This document shows positions 1 to 9,650 of a DNA stretch of 64,000 nt, one piece after another. The position numbers and the translations under genes were made by a program. Position 1 is the stretch's first letter. Every line of letters begins with the position of its first letter. The stretch is taken from assembly GCF_024464655.1 (NCBI RefSeq), contig NZ_JANHAV010000003.1, forward strand, positions 62,001 through 126,000. The letters are read 5' to 3'. The notes below the pieces were generated by a model. That model saw only the letters and a program-made list of their open reading frames with translations. It made no database searches and was not told the DNA's origin. The stretch comes from Halobellus inordinatus (GTDB lineage: Archaea; Halobacteriota; Halobacteria; Halobacteriales; Haloferacaceae).

Positions 1-1
1 C

Positions 2-2041
2 GCCGTCCTCGGAAACACCGAGGTCTTGAACCGCTTCGTCGACGACCTCCGGACGATCGCCGCCGACCGGGGGAAATCAGAGAAGATCCTCTGGTTCGAC
101 GGCCCGACCGCGACCGGGAAGTCCGAGCTCAAGCGCTGTCTCATCAACGGCCTGCGCGCGTACTCGAAGACCGACGCCGGCCGGCGCTACACCGTCGAGT
201 GGAACGTCGCCGCCGCCAGCGACACCCGCGGCCTCTCGTACGGCGGCGAGTCGACCGCGCCCGAACAGGAGTCCGACTGGTACGAGAGCCCGGTACAGTC
301 GCACCCGCTGTCTGTCTTCCCGTCGGCGGTTCGCAGCGACCTCCTGGCGGAACTGAACCGCCAGTCCGGCGATCACGTCCCCATCGCCGTCGACGAGGAA
401 CTCGACCCGTTCTGCCGGGAGGCCTACGAGTTCTTAGAGGAGAAGTACCGCCGCAACGGGCGCCGGGAGTTGTTCTCGGCGGTGACCGACCCCTCGCACC
501 TGCGCGTGAAGAACTACGTCGTCGACGTCGGGCGCGGGATCGGCGTCCTCCACTCCGAGGACGACGGCTCGCCCAAAGAGCGCCTCGTCGGGTCGTGGAT
601 GCCGGGGATGCTCCGCGAACTCGACTCGCGCGGGCGGAAGAACCCCCAGGCGTTCAGCTACGACGGCGTGCTCTCGCAGGGCAACGGCCTCCTCACGATC
701 GTCGAGGACGCCGCCCAGCACGCGGACCTGCTCCAGAAGCTCCTGAACGTCCCCGACGAGGGACACGTCAAGCTGGATAAGGGAATCGGGATGGACGTCG
801 ACACCCAACTCGTCATCATCTCGAACCCCGACCTCGACGCCGAACTCGACAAGTACGCCGACCGGAACGGTCGCGACCCGCTGAAGGCGCTCAAGCGCCG
901 GCTCGACAAACACGAGTTCCGCTACCTCACGAACGTCTCGTTGGAGGCGGAGTTGATCCGCCGGGAGCTAACCGACGAAACGGCCGTCTGGGACGTCGAA
1001 GACGAAGACGAACTCCGCGAGCGCGTCCGCGCGCCGCTCGTCGTCGACGTGCAGAACGCGCCGGGGTCGGTGCGGGCCAGAGAACTCGCGCCGCACGCTG
1101 TGGAGGCGGCCGCGATGTACAGCGTGCTCACCCGACTCGACAGCGAGGACGTCCCCGCCGGCTACGACCTCGTCGACAAGGCGCTGCTCTTCGACTTCGG
1201 CTACGTTCAGGAGGGCGACGACCGAACCCGCGTCGACGAGTTCGACTTCGACGGCGACGGCGAGGGGATCCACGGCGTCCCCGTCACGTTCACCCGGGAC
1301 GTCATCGCGGACCTGCTGCACGAGGAGACCGACCGCTGGCACACCGACCTCGCCGTCGAACACGTGGTCCTGCCCGAGGACGTACTCGACGCGATGGCTG
1401 CCGGCCTCCACGACGCCCCCGTCTTCTCCCGCTCGGAGCGCGCGGAGTACGAGGACCGCGTGACGCTGGCAAAGGAGTACGTTCTCGACAGACAGGAGTC
1501 CGACGTGCTCGCTGCGTTGCTCGCGGACCGCTCGGTCGAACGCGAGACGGTCGCGGAGTACGTCGAGCACGTCTACGCGTGGGACGGCGACGAGCAGGTC
1601 GAGACCGAGCGCGGACCGGTCGATCCCGATCCGCTGTTGATGAAGCTCTTCGAGACCGAACAGCTCGGTCGGTTCGACGACGACGCCTACCTCGGAAACC
1701 GCCCGACCGACTCCGTCGAGGAGTTCCGCCGCGAGAAGATCATCACCGCGCTGAACCGCTACGCGTGGGAGAACCGCGACGCCGGGTTCACCGTCGACGA
1801 CGTCGACCTCTCGGAGATTCCGGTGATCCGATCGGTGCTCGACACCTACGACTGGGACGACGTCAAACGGCTCTACGAGGACTTCGACCCCGCGCAGTGG
1901 GACGACCCGCCGGAGAACACGGAGACGGCGCGGCTGAAAGCACAGACGATCAGCGAACTGACGGCCCGCGGCTACACGCCGGCGTCGGCCGAACTGACGA
2001 GCCGCGCAGTGATGCGTGAGGTGCGCCACCGATGGGACTGA
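2..2041 (+). CDS. prkA: PrkA-family serine protein kinase (5' truncated by window edge)
   Basis: The reading frame is open to the left edge, so the start lies outside the window and position 2 is only the first complete codon. A P-loop GPTATGKS is encoded near 101-124, consistent with the AAA-like N-terminal domain of PrkA/YeaG kinases. The C-terminal part is long, acidic and ends in the region typical of the PrkA kinase domain. In bacteria this family forms a unit with YeaH and SpoVR, and exactly those genes follow here. The stop overlaps the next start by 10 nt, which implies translational coupling. Haloarchaea often carry two prkA genes in tandem, so a sibling may lie just upstream (inference). 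The substrate is unknown. Confidence 0.93.
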   Translation, partial: AVLGNTEVLNRFVDDLRTIAADRGKSEKILWFDGPTATGKSELKRCLINGLRAYSKTDAGRRYTVEWNVAAASDTRGLSYGGESTAPEQESDWYESPVQSHPLSVFPSAVRSDLLAELNRQSGDHVPIAVDEELDPFCREAYEFLEEKYRRNGRRELFSAVTDPSHLRVKNYVVDVGRGIGVLHSEDDGSPKERLVGSWMPGMLRELDSRGRKNPQAFSYDGVLSQGNGLLTIVEDAAQHADLLQKLLNVPDEGHVKLDKGIGMDVDTQLVIISNPDLDAELDKYADRNGRDPLKALKRRLDKHEFRYLTNVSLEAELIRRELTDETAVWDVEDEDELRERVRAPLVVDVQNAPGSVRARELAPHAVEAAAMYSVLTRLDSEDVPAGYDLVDKALLFDFGYVQEGDDRTRVDEFDFDGDGEGIHGVPVTFTRDVIADLLHEETDRWHTDLAVEHVVLPEDVLDAMAAGLHDAPVFSRSERAEYEDRVTLAKEYVLDRQESDVLAALLADRSVERETVAEYVEHVYAWDGDEQVETERGPVDPDPLLMKLFETEQLGRFDDDAYLGNRPTDSVEEFRREKIITALNRYAWENRDAGFTVDDVDLSEIPVIRSVLDTYDWDDVKRLYEDFDPAQWDDPPENTETARLKAQTISELTARGYTPASAELTSRAVMREVRHRWD

Positions 2042-3381
2042 GAGAAGACCTCGAACGATTCCGCGAAGTGGGCGAAGAGCGCCGCGAAGACCTCGAATCG
2101 TTCATTCGATACGGGGATCTCAGCGGCTCGAACTCCGACGAGATCGAGATCCCGATCAAGGTCGTCGACTTACCGGAGTTCAAGTACGACCAACTCGACC
2201 GCGGCGGCGTCGGCCAGGGGCAGGGCGGCACCCCAGACGTCGGCCAGCCCGTCGGCCAGCCACAGCCGCAACCCGGCGACGGGGACGGCGACGGCGACGA
2301 GGACGGCGAACCCGGCGAGGAGGGCGGCGAGCACGGTTACTACGAGATGGACCCCGAGGAGTTCGCCGAGGAACTCGACGAGGAGCTCGGTCTCGATCTC
2401 GAACCCAAAGGGAAGGAAGTGATCGAGGAGATCGAGGGCGACTTCACCGACGTCACCCGCACCGGCCCCAACAGCACGCTCGACTTCGAGCGACTGTTCA
2501 AACAGGGACTCAAGCGGAAGCTCGCGACCGACTTCGACGAGGAGTTCGTCCGCGAGGCGATGCGAGTCGCGGGCGAGACGCCCGAATCGGTCTACCGCTG
2601 GTGCCGGGCGGAGAACATCCTCGTCTCGCTCCCGTGGATCGAGTCCGAGTGGGACAAGATTCCGGACGACGAGCGGGGCCGCTGGGACTCCTTCGGGGAG
2701 ATGACCGACAACGTCGAGCGCAGCACGGCCGTCCAGCGCATCCGACGGCGCGGGCTCCGCGAGATCCCGTTCCGCCGGGACGACGAGCGCTACCGTCACC
2801 CCGAGATCGAGGAGAAAAAGCAGAAGAACGTCGTCGTCGTCAACATCCGCGACGTCTCGGGTTCGATGCGCGAGACGAAGCGCGAACTCGTCGAGCGGAC
2901 GTTCACGCCGCTGGATTGGTATCTCCAGGGGAAGTACGACAACGCCGAGTTCGTCTACATCGCCCACGACGCCGACGCCTGGGAGGTCGACCGCGAGGAG
3001 TTCTTCGGCATCCGCTCGGGCGGCGGCACGCGCATCTCCAGCGCGTACGAACTGGCGAAGCAGGTCCTCGAAGAGCAGTACCCATGGGCGGAGTGGAACC
3101 GCTACGTCTTCGCCGCCGGCGACTCCGAGAACTCCTCGAACGACACGACCGAGCGGGTGATCCCGCTGATGCGGGACATCCCGGCGAACCGCCACGCGTA
3201 CGTGGAGACCCAGCCCGGCGGCACCGCGATCAACGCGACGCACGCCGAGGAGGTCGATCGCGCCTTCGCGGACGACGGCGACGTCGTCGTCGCGTCCGTC
3301 GGCTCGCCCGAGGACGTCACCGACGCGATCTACGAGATCCTCCAGCCGGCGTCGGCGAAGGCCAAGGCGGAGACCTCGTGA
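2032..3381 (+). CDS. YeaH/YhbH family protein (DUF444), vWA-like
   Basis: 449 aa. The N-terminal helical part is followed by a low-complexity Gly/Asp/Glu linker (about residues 57-100), then a DUF444 body. A MIDAS-like metal motif DVSGSM lies at residues 274-279, as in von Willebrand A folds. The gene starts inside the last codons of prkA and is followed 43 nt later by the spoVR gene, so the three are probably one operon. In enterobacteria YeaH works with the YeaG kinase in stress and nitrogen-starvation responses; the archaeal role is not established. Family assignment is firm, molecular function is not. Confidence 0.92.
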   Translation: MGLREDLERFREVGEERREDLESFIRYGDLSGSNSDEIEIPIKVVDLPEFKYDQLDRGGVGQGQGGTPDVGQPVGQPQPQPGDGDGDGDEDGEPGEEGGEHGYYEMDPEEFAEELDEELGLDLEPKGKEVIEEIEGDFTDVTRTGPNSTLDFERLFKQGLKRKLATDFDEEFVREAMRVAGETPESVYRWCRAENILVSLPWIESEWDKIPDDERGRWDSFGEMTDNVERSTAVQRIRRRGLREIPFRRDDERYRHPEIEEKKQKNVVVVNIRDVSGSMRETKRELVERTFTPLDWYLQGKYDNAEFVYIAHDADAWEVDREEFFGIRSGGGTRISSAYELAKQVLEEQYPWAEWNRYVFAAGDSENSSNDTTERVIPLMRDIPANRHAYVETQPGGTAINATHAEEVDRAFADDGDVVVASVGSPEDVTDAIYEILQPASAKAKAETS

Positions 3382-3424
3382 CGATGCGCGCCGACACCAC
3401 TCAACCAATCACACAACACACACT

Positions 3425-5440
3425 ATGACCACCAGATTGCGACGCTTCAGACGGGCGGCACGCGAGGAGGCCGAGCGGCTCGAAGAGCCGGTCCGGGAGG
3501 CCGCCGCGCTCGCCCGGAAACTCGGACTCGACCCCTACCCGGTGAACTACTGGGTGGTCGACTACGACGAGATGAATCAGCTCATCGCCTACGGCGGGTT
3601 CCAGCGGCGGTATCCGCACTGGCGCTGGGGGATGACCTACGACCGCCAGCAGAAACAAGACCAGTTCGGGATGGGCAAGGCCTTCGAGATCGTCAACAAC
3701 GACGACCCGAGCCACGCCTTCCTGCAGGAGTCGAACACGCTGGCCGACCAGAAGGCGGTCATCACTCACGTCGAGGCCCACGCGGACTTCTTCCGCAACA
3801 ACGAGTGGTTCAGCCGGTTCTCCGGCGACAACGACCTCGACGCCGCGGCGATGCTCGAACGGCACGCCGAGACCATCCAGCGGTACGTCGACGACTCCGA
3901 CATCGACCGCGAGGCGGTCGAGCGCTTCGTCGACGCCGTCACGTGCTTAGAGGATACGATCGACCAACACCGACCCCTGAGCGCCGACCCCGATACCGGC
4001 CGGACCCAGCCCGAGGACCTCCGGGAGCGACTCGACGGCATGGACCTCTCTGCGGCGGTCAGAGAGGCCGTCTTCGACGACGAGTGGCTCGACGGCCTCG
4101 CGGAGGCGGAAGCCGCCGCGGCCGACCTCGATCACCCGCGCTCGGACGTGCTCGGGTTCCTCCGCGAGCACGCGACGGTCTACGACGAGGAGGCGGGCGA
4201 AGCCGTCGAGATGGAGTCCTGGCAGAAGGACGTCCTCGACTTGCTCCGCCGGGAGGCGTACTACTTCGCCCCCCAGAAGATGACGAAGACGATGAACGAG
4301 GGGTGGGCCGCCTTCTGGGAGTCGCTGATGATGGGCGAGGAGCGCTTTGCCGGCGAAGACGAGTTCCTCACCTACGCCGATCACCAATCGCGGGTGTTGG
4401 GTTCGCCGGGGATGAACCCCTACAAGCTCGGGAAGGAGCTGTGGGAGTACGTCGAGAACACGACCAACCGGCGCGAGGTGGCGGACAAGCTGCTCCGCGT
4501 CGAGGGGATTACCTGGCGGAACTTCCACGACGCCGTCGACTTCGAGCGGGTGCAGTCGCTGCTCGAACCGCCGGCGGCGATCGACACGGTCCGAAGCGAC
4601 ACCCTCGACGACCTCGCTGCGCTGCCCGAGGACGACCCGCGCGTCGACTGGGAGGCGCTGGACCGGGCGCTGTCGGATCCGGACGCCGTCGACATCGACC
4701 GTTACCCGTGGAAGGTCCTCACCTACGAGGGGCTCGCCGAGCGGCACTTCTCGCTCCTGAAACCGCAGTACTGCGGCTTCCTGCGTCGCATCCGCCGCTC
4801 GGAACTCGAACAGCTCTCCAGATATATGTTCGACGACGAGAAGTACGCGAGCGTCGAGGAGGCTATCGACGACGTCGACAAGACGGCCGGCTGGAACCGG
4901 ATGCGAGAGGTCCGCCGGAGTCACAACGACGTGACGTTCGTCGACGCGTTCCTCTCGCCGGAGTTCGTCGAGGAGAACCACTACTTCACCTACGAGTACA
5001 CCCGCGCGACGGGGGACTTCCGCGTGGCGTCGACGGACCACGCCGACGTGAAAAAGAAGCTGCTCCTGCAGTTCACCAACTTCGGGAAGCCGACGATCGC
5101 CGTCTTCGACGACAACTTCGAGAACCGTGGCGAACTGCTGCTCGGGCACCGCTACAACGGCATTATGCTCGACATCGGCGAAGCACGCGACGTGCTCGAA
5201 CGCATCCACGAGCTGTGGGGGCGCCCGGTGAATCTGATGACGATCCGCAAGGAGTTCGACGAACACGAGGTCGAAGTCGCTCGGCGGCGGAACCGCGAGC
5301 CCGAACCGACCGAAGCCGGCGTTCGTATCCGCTACGACGGCGACTCGTTCGACGAGTTCGAACTCGAACCCGAGCTAGAAGAGCGGATTCAGGCGTCCGA
5401 CGTCGACTACGACACCAAGCCCGAGGAGTGGCTGTCGTAG
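3425..5440 (+). CDS. SpoVR family protein
   Basis: 671 aa, third gene of the prkA-yeaH-spoVR run. The N-terminal half carries the conserved SpoVR features, including VNYWVVDYDEMNQLIAYGGF (residues 39-58) and the His-rich stretch around ITHVEAHADFFRNNEWF, followed by the PQKMTKTMNEGWAAFWES block. The last about 100 residues are an acidic extension. It is longer than the roughly 500-residue bacterial SpoVR/YcgB proteins. Named after a Bacillus spore-cortex phenotype; archaea make no spores, so its job here must be different, and the strict linkage to PrkA and YeaH suggests one signalling module. A short T-run just after the stop (about 5451-5455) may end transcription. Confidence 0.93.
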   Translation: MTTRLRRFRRAAREEAERLEEPVREAAALARKLGLDPYPVNYWVVDYDEMNQLIAYGGFQRRYPHWRWGMTYDRQQKQDQFGMGKAFEIVNNDDPSHAFLQESNTLADQKAVITHVEAHADFFRNNEWFSRFSGDNDLDAAAMLERHAETIQRYVDDSDIDREAVERFVDAVTCLEDTIDQHRPLSADPDTGRTQPEDLRERLDGMDLSAAVREAVFDDEWLDGLAEAEAAAADLDHPRSDVLGFLREHATVYDEEAGEAVEMESWQKDVLDLLRREAYYFAPQKMTKTMNEGWAAFWESLMMGEERFAGEDEFLTYADHQSRVLGSPGMNPYKLGKELWEYVENTTNRREVADKLLRVEGITWRNFHDAVDFERVQSLLEPPAAIDTVRSDTLDDLAALPEDDPRVDWEALDRALSDPDAVDIDRYPWKVLTYEGLAERHFSLLKPQYCGFLRRIRRSELEQLSRYMFDDEKYASVEEAIDDVDKTAGWNRMREVRRSHNDVTFVDAFLSPEFVEENHYFTYEYTRATGDFRVASTDHADVKKKLLLQFTNFGKPTIAVFDDNFENRGELLLGHRYNGIMLDIGEARDVLERIHELWGRPVNLMTIRKEFDEHEVEVARRRNREPEPTEAGVRIRYDGDSFDEFELEPELEERIQASDVDYDTKPEEWLS

Positions 5441-5483
5441 TCGCCGCGCCGTTTTTCCTCGGGTTATCGGCGCTCGCCGCCCG

Positions 5484-5762
5484 TCAGCGCGCTGACCCGC
5501 CGGTCACGGGCGGGAACATCGCGAGTTCGTCGCCGTCGGCCACCGACGCCGAGAGGTCCGCCGGCGAGCCGTTCTGCATCAGATTCACGTCGTCCGCGAG
5601 GTCCTCGCCGTCGAGAATCCGGTCGCCGAGTCCCTCACAGTCAGCCAAGAGCGCGTCGAGTGCGTCGCCGATCGTCGACTCAGCCTCGACAGAGACGGCG
5701 TGTTCGCGTCCGCCCGCCACCTCGGCGAGGTCGGCGAACAGTCGCCAGTTGATCGTGTGCAT
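5484..5762 (-). CDS. samp1: SAMP1/MoaD-type ubiquitin-like small modifier with C-terminal tail
   Basis: 92 aa, beta-grasp MoaD/ThiS fold, closely resembling Haloferax SAMP1 (for example the WRLFADLAEVAG start and the ELAMFPPVTGG end). The ATG at 5760-5762 is chosen because a GGAGGT Shine-Dalgarno directly precedes it and homologues start there; the frame runs further upstream without support. SAMP1-type proteins are adenylated on a terminal diglycine and attached to lysines or used as sulfur carriers for molybdopterin. Here the diglycine is followed by Ser-Ala-Arg before the TGA, so the mature GG end would need trimming. The gene is 31 nt downstream of a TrkA-C gene on the same strand. Confidence 0.88.
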   Translation of the reverse strand: MHTINWRLFADLAEVAGGREHAVSVEAESTIGDALDALLADCEGLGDRILDGEDLADDVNLMQNGSPADLSASVADGDELAMFPPVTGGSAR

Positions 5763-5793
5763 ACCTCCACTCGCGCGCCGGGCGAGTTGAGCG

Positions 5794-7014
5794 TTACGCC
5801 GCTGCGAGCGTTGCCACGTCGCGCAGCCGTTCCGGGCGGGCGACCAGATAGAGCGCGTCGCCGGCGGCGAGCGTGCGGCTCCGCGCCGGAATCGGCTCGA
5901 TCGCCCCACGCGTGGGGCGCACGGCGGCGACAGTGGCGTCGACGTCGCCGACCGTCGCCCCGTCGAGGTCGCTCCCGGCGCCGACGGTGACGACGTCCAT
6001 CGTCTCGTCGGCCGCGCGTAGCAGCGAGGTGAACTCCCGCTCTGCGCCGGGGTCGCTGGGGAGCGTGAGCAGTCGATAGGACGCCGCGGGATCGAGGTTT
6101 TCGGCGTCCGCCTCGTCGACGACGACGGTGGCAACGTCGCCGGTCACCGCCCGGAGTTCGCCGCTCGCGACGCGCGCTGCGGTCCCGCTCGCGCTCTCCA
6201 CCGCGCCCTCACCTGCCTCGGTCCGCCGCCACAACTGGACGGCGTCGCCCGCCGACGCGCCCGCCCCGGGGTCCGCCCGGACAGCGACGGCGGCAAAGCC
6301 GGGGGCGAGTGTCGTTCCGAGTCCCGCGACGCGCCGGCCCAGCCCGAGCCGCGTGACGGTGCCGTCGTCGTCGAGTTCGAGGTCGACGTAGCCTACGCCG
6401 TAGTCCTCCTTGATGCGCGCGACGACCCGGTCGCGGAGGGCGTCACCGCGGAGATTGCGGGGGACGAGCAGCGTCTTCCCGGCGAGCGCGTCCTTCGTCG
6501 CCGCCGGGACCGGCTCGTAGCCCTCGATGTCGTCGACGTCGGATTCGACCTCCGGGAGTTCGACGGCGCGGACGCGCCCGACGTTGCTCACGAGCCGGCT
6601 GACTTCGGTGTCGAGTTCGCGGACGCCGACGACGGCGAACGCGCTCGTGGTGAGCCGATCGCCGACCGCGCGTCCGGCGGGCGAGACGACGATTGCCGCG
6701 CCGAGCGCCGCCGCGTTGACGAGGACGACCATCGGGTCGAACACCGCCGCCGGGTCGGATCCGACGGCCTGCTGGAAGAGGCCCACGGCGTTGAGATACA
6801 GCGCGACGCCGGACGCCCCCGTGAGCGTCGCCAGCCACGCCGGGATCTCCTCGCGCGTGTACCAGCGATAGACGACCGCGGCAGCGGCAGCGACTATCGC
6901 AGCGACTGCTGCGAGCCCGACCACCCGAGTGAGCGCGCCGATCAACGACGGGTCCGCCGGGATGCTGTCGCCGAGTTGGAGGGGTGCTGTGAGCGCGACG
7001 CCGACTGAGGACAT
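5794..7014 (-). CDS. TrkA-C (RCK-C) domain membrane protein, downstream copy
   Basis: 406 aa. Three probable membrane helices fill the first about 125 residues, then a cytosolic region with segments resembling RCK/TrkA-C ligand-binding domains, for example the C-terminal PTRGAIEPIPARSRTLAAGD stretch ending in a typical TrkA-C beta strand. The ATG at 7012-7014 overlaps the upstream stop (TAATG), so the two paralogous genes are translationally coupled; longer readings of the frame add only basic shadow sequence. Such proteins are associated with K+ uptake or efflux control in haloarchaea, but no pore motif is visible here. Function is inferred from domain and context. Confidence 0.82.
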   Translation of the reverse strand: MSSVGVALTAPLQLGDSIPADPSLIGALTRVVGLAAVAAIVAAAAAVVYRWYTREEIPAWLATLTGASGVALYLNAVGLFQQAVGSDPAAVFDPMVVLVNAAALGAAIVVSPAGRAVGDRLTTSAFAVVGVRELDTEVSRLVSNVGRVRAVELPEVESDVDDIEGYEPVPAATKDALAGKTLLVPRNLRGDALRDRVVARIKEDYGVGYVDLELDDDGTVTRLGLGRRVAGLGTTLAPGFAAVAVRADPGAGASAGDAVQLWRRTEAGEGAVESASGTAARVASGELRAVTGDVATVVVDEADAENLDPAASYRLLTLPSDPGAEREFTSLLRAADETMDVVTVGAGSDLDGATVGDVDATVAAVRPTRGAIEPIPARSRTLAAGDALYLVARPERLRDVATLAAA

Positions 7015-8258
7015 TACGACGCCACCTCCGCGAACCGATCGAGCTCCGACGTGTTCCCGACGACGACGAGGTCGTCGCCCGCGGTGATCGACCGCGTCCC
7101 GCGCGGGGCGATAGCCCACGACCCGCCGTGTCTGACCGCCAGCACCGCCACGCCGTAGGTGTCCCGGACCGACGCCTCACCGAGCGTCGTATCAGCCAGT
7201 TCGCTCCGATCGCTGACCGTGACCCGCCGGAATCGCTTGCCCGTCCGGCGCAGGAGTCCGACCAGTTCGAATTCCCGGCGGCTCCCCCGCGAACGGACGG
7301 CGAGGCGGACGTCGTCCGCTCCGAGCAGCGAGGTCGCCGTCTGCCGATCGGTCGCGAGCGTGACTCGGGCGCGACCGCCGACGGCCGTGGGTATCGACTG
7401 CGTCTCCGGTGGGAGGTCTGCGTCGCCGCCGTCGGTGGCCGCCTCGTCAGTCGTGTCGGTCTCGGTATCCCCGGACGGAGTCGGCGTCGTTCCCCCGTCG
7501 ACGACGCCGAGGAGTCGCGCGTCGAACTGCTCGCCGTCCGCCAGAACGGTCACCTCGTCGCCACGCGCCGCGCCCGTCGGGATCAGCGCGTCGACCGAGA
7601 CGGCCCGCTCCCCGGGATCGAGGTGCTTCGAGAGCCCGCTCGTCGGCGGCGCGGCCGCGACCGTCGCCCGGCCGCGCTCGTCGAGCGTCACAGCGACTTC
7701 GACGAGGTGGTACTCGGTCCGGAGCGCGGCTTCGACGCGCGATTCCAGTTCGACGAGCGGGAGGTCGGCCGGAAACGTCCACGTCTCCGCGCGGATCGAC
7801 TCGTGGAGCGCCTCGGGGAGCGGCGGATACCCCTCGACGTCGCCGACGTCCCCAACGACGCTGATGCGGACCTGCCCGCGCCCGCCGACGAGTTCGACGA
7901 CGTCGGTCGAGAGCGTCCGCTTCGTGAGTTCCCGAAGGTTGAGCCGCTTCGGGAGTGCCGCCCCCATCTTATCGCCCTGTGCGTGGGCGTACAGCGTCCC
8001 CATCAGCACGACGAGCAAGGCGATCGTGAGCCGCAACTGGTTCGTCGACCCGGTGAGCGAGGGGTCCGCGAGCGCGAGGAGACCGCCGTTGAGCCCCGCG
8101 ATCGCGACACCGAGGCCGACGACCCCCAGCCCCGGGATCGTAATTCCGGTAAAGTATTTGAACCCGAACCCGAGCAGCCACGCGATGAGCGCGGGAACGA
8201 GCCCGGTCAACACGCCGAGGTAGAGTCCGTAGAGGACCTCGACAGGGAGCGACGCCAT
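7014..8258 (-). CDS. TrkA-C (RCK-C) domain membrane protein, upstream copy
   Basis: 414 aa from the ATG at 8256-8258 (MASLPVEVLY...), preferred over a GTG nine nt upstream because a GAGAGGTG Shine-Dalgarno sits at the right distance from the ATG. Three hydrophobic helices (about residues 8-100) precede a cytosolic part with two TrkA-C-like segments separated by an acidic Thr/Asp-rich linker. The last segment (TLGEASVRDTYGVAVLAVRH, then a GD-containing strand) is a typical RCK-C. It is paralogous in plan to the following gene and divergent from the K+ channel at 8379, suggesting one K+-responsive cluster. Confidence 0.83.
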   Translation of the reverse strand: MASLPVEVLYGLYLGVLTGLVPALIAWLLGFGFKYFTGITIPGLGVVGLGVAIAGLNGGLLALADPSLTGSTNQLRLTIALLVVLMGTLYAHAQGDKMGAALPKRLNLRELTKRTLSTDVVELVGGRGQVRISVVGDVGDVEGYPPLPEALHESIRAETWTFPADLPLVELESRVEAALRTEYHLVEVAVTLDERGRATVAAAPPTSGLSKHLDPGERAVSVDALIPTGAARGDEVTVLADGEQFDARLLGVVDGGTTPTPSGDTETDTTDEAATDGGDADLPPETQSIPTAVGGRARVTLATDRQTATSLLGADDVRLAVRSRGSRREFELVGLLRRTGKRFRRVTVSDRSELADTTLGEASVRDTYGVAVLAVRHGGSWAIAPRGTRSITAGDDLVVVGNTSELDRFAEVAS

Positions 8259-8347
8259 CGACGGCACCTCTCGGCCCGACGATTTACAGTTGTCGCTGCA
8301 TCGCCTTCCGGAAGCCGTGAAGCGGTCGCGCGAGGAAAATGACGAGA

Positions 8348-8355
8348 CTATTAAC
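8348..8355 (+). promoter_or_regulatory. TATA-like box of the K+ channel gene
   Basis: CTATTAAC about 27 nt before the ATG at 8379, the spacing expected for a leaderless haloarchaeal transcript. Confidence 0.5.
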
Positions 8356-8378
8356 CCAGAGACGACGCAGAGAGAGAT

Positions 8379-9635
8379 ATGGCGCTCTCGCGGGACTGGA
8401 TCGGCGCACGCGCGTCAGTCGTACTGACGTTCTTCGTCGGTGTCCTCGCCGTCGTGACCGGCATCGCCAACATCGGCGTCGGCGGCACGGCGGACTTTCA
8501 GCTGTTCGGCGTTGTCGTCTCCGGCGTCGTCCGCCAGATCACCGCCTTCACGGGGACGCTGACCGGGTTCCTGCTCCTCGTGAGCGCGTTCGGGCTTCGG
8601 CGACGCCTCCGCGCGGCGTGGTATGCGACGCTCTTCCTGTTTCCGATCACGGCCGCTCAGGGCGTCCTGCAGTCCTCGGAGCTGTCGCTACCGCTCGTGG
8701 CCCTCTCGGTGCTGGCGCTGCTCGTCGTCGGAGTGAACGTCCGCGCGTTCGACCGCGAACTGTCGCTGTCGACGACGCAGATCGCGTCGCTGGCGGCGCT
8801 CGCCGGCGCACAGGGCTACGGGACCGTCGGGGCGTACGCCTTACAGGAGGAGTTCAACGGCGTGAGCACGCTCCTCGACGCGTTCTACTTCTCGCTCGTC
8901 ACCGGCAGCACCGTCGGTTACGGCGACATCACGCCGCGCTCGGCGGTCGGCGAACTGTTCGCGCTGTCGGTGCTGCTCGTGACGGTCTCGTCGTTCGCGG
9001 TCGTCCTCGGTGTCGTCTTCACCCCACTCATCGAAGCGCAGTTCTCGAAAGCACTCGGACGTATGACAGAAGAACAACTCGACGTACTGGAAAACCACGT
9101 CCTCGTTCTCGGTTTCGGGGACCTGACGGAACCGATTCTCGAAGAACTCTCCTCGAAGGCCGACGTGCTCGTCGTCGTCCCCGACGAGGAGCGCGCCCGG
9201 CGGCTCTCGGACCGCGGCTACACCGTCCTCACTGACGATCCGAGCGACGAGGAGGCCCAGCAACGCGGGAAGGTCGAGGTCGCACAGGCCGTCGTCGCGG
9301 CGACGAACAACGACGCCGAGGACGCGCTCGCGATTCTGACCGCGCGCCAGCTCAATCCCGAGGTGACGATTGTCGCGGCCGCGACGCAGCGCGAGAACGT
9401 GAACAAGCTGAAGCGCGCCGGTGCCGACACCGTCATTAGTCCGGCGACGCTGGGCGCGCACTTCCTCGCGGAGTCCGCGCTCGGCGGCCACGGGGCCGAA
9501 GCGCTCGAAGAACGCCTGCTGGGTGCCGAGGGCGACGAAGACCTGGAGGCTGCCGCCGCAGCCGTTAGTGAAGCCGCTGATGGAGACGACGAGAATGGCA
9601 GCGAACGCAGCGGCGACGCCGACTCCGATCACTGA
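8379..9635 (+). CDS. Potassium channel with cytosolic RCK (TrkA-N) domain
   Basis: 418 aa. About six membrane helices (roughly residues 14-34, 56-73, 80-97, 103-122, 134-155, 192-217) with a re-entrant pore loop carrying the K+ selectivity signature TVGYGD at residues 178-183. The helices lack an obvious S4 row of arginines, so voltage gating is not supported. A Rossmann-like RCK domain starts near residue 240 (HVLVLGFGDLTEPILEEL) and binds nucleotides or ions in this family. The tail after residue 380 is acidic and low in complexity. The gene diverges from the TrkA-C pair and faces the HPP/UspA gene, pointing to K+ homeostasis. Confidence 0.93.
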   Translation: MALSRDWIGARASVVLTFFVGVLAVVTGIANIGVGGTADFQLFGVVVSGVVRQITAFTGTLTGFLLLVSAFGLRRRLRAAWYATLFLFPITAAQGVLQSSELSLPLVALSVLALLVVGVNVRAFDRELSLSTTQIASLAALAGAQGYGTVGAYALQEEFNGVSTLLDAFYFSLVTGSTVGYGDITPRSAVGELFALSVLLVTVSSFAVVLGVVFTPLIEAQFSKALGRMTEEQLDVLENHVLVLGFGDLTEPILEELSSKADVLVVVPDEERARRLSDRGYTVLTDDPSDEEAQQRGKVEVAQAVVAATNNDAEDALAILTARQLNPEVTIVAAATQRENVNKLKRAGADTVISPATLGAHFLAESALGGHGAEALEERLLGAEGDEDLEAAAAAVSEAADGDDENGSERSGDADSDH

Positions 9636-9650
9636 TCACGACGCGTCGAA

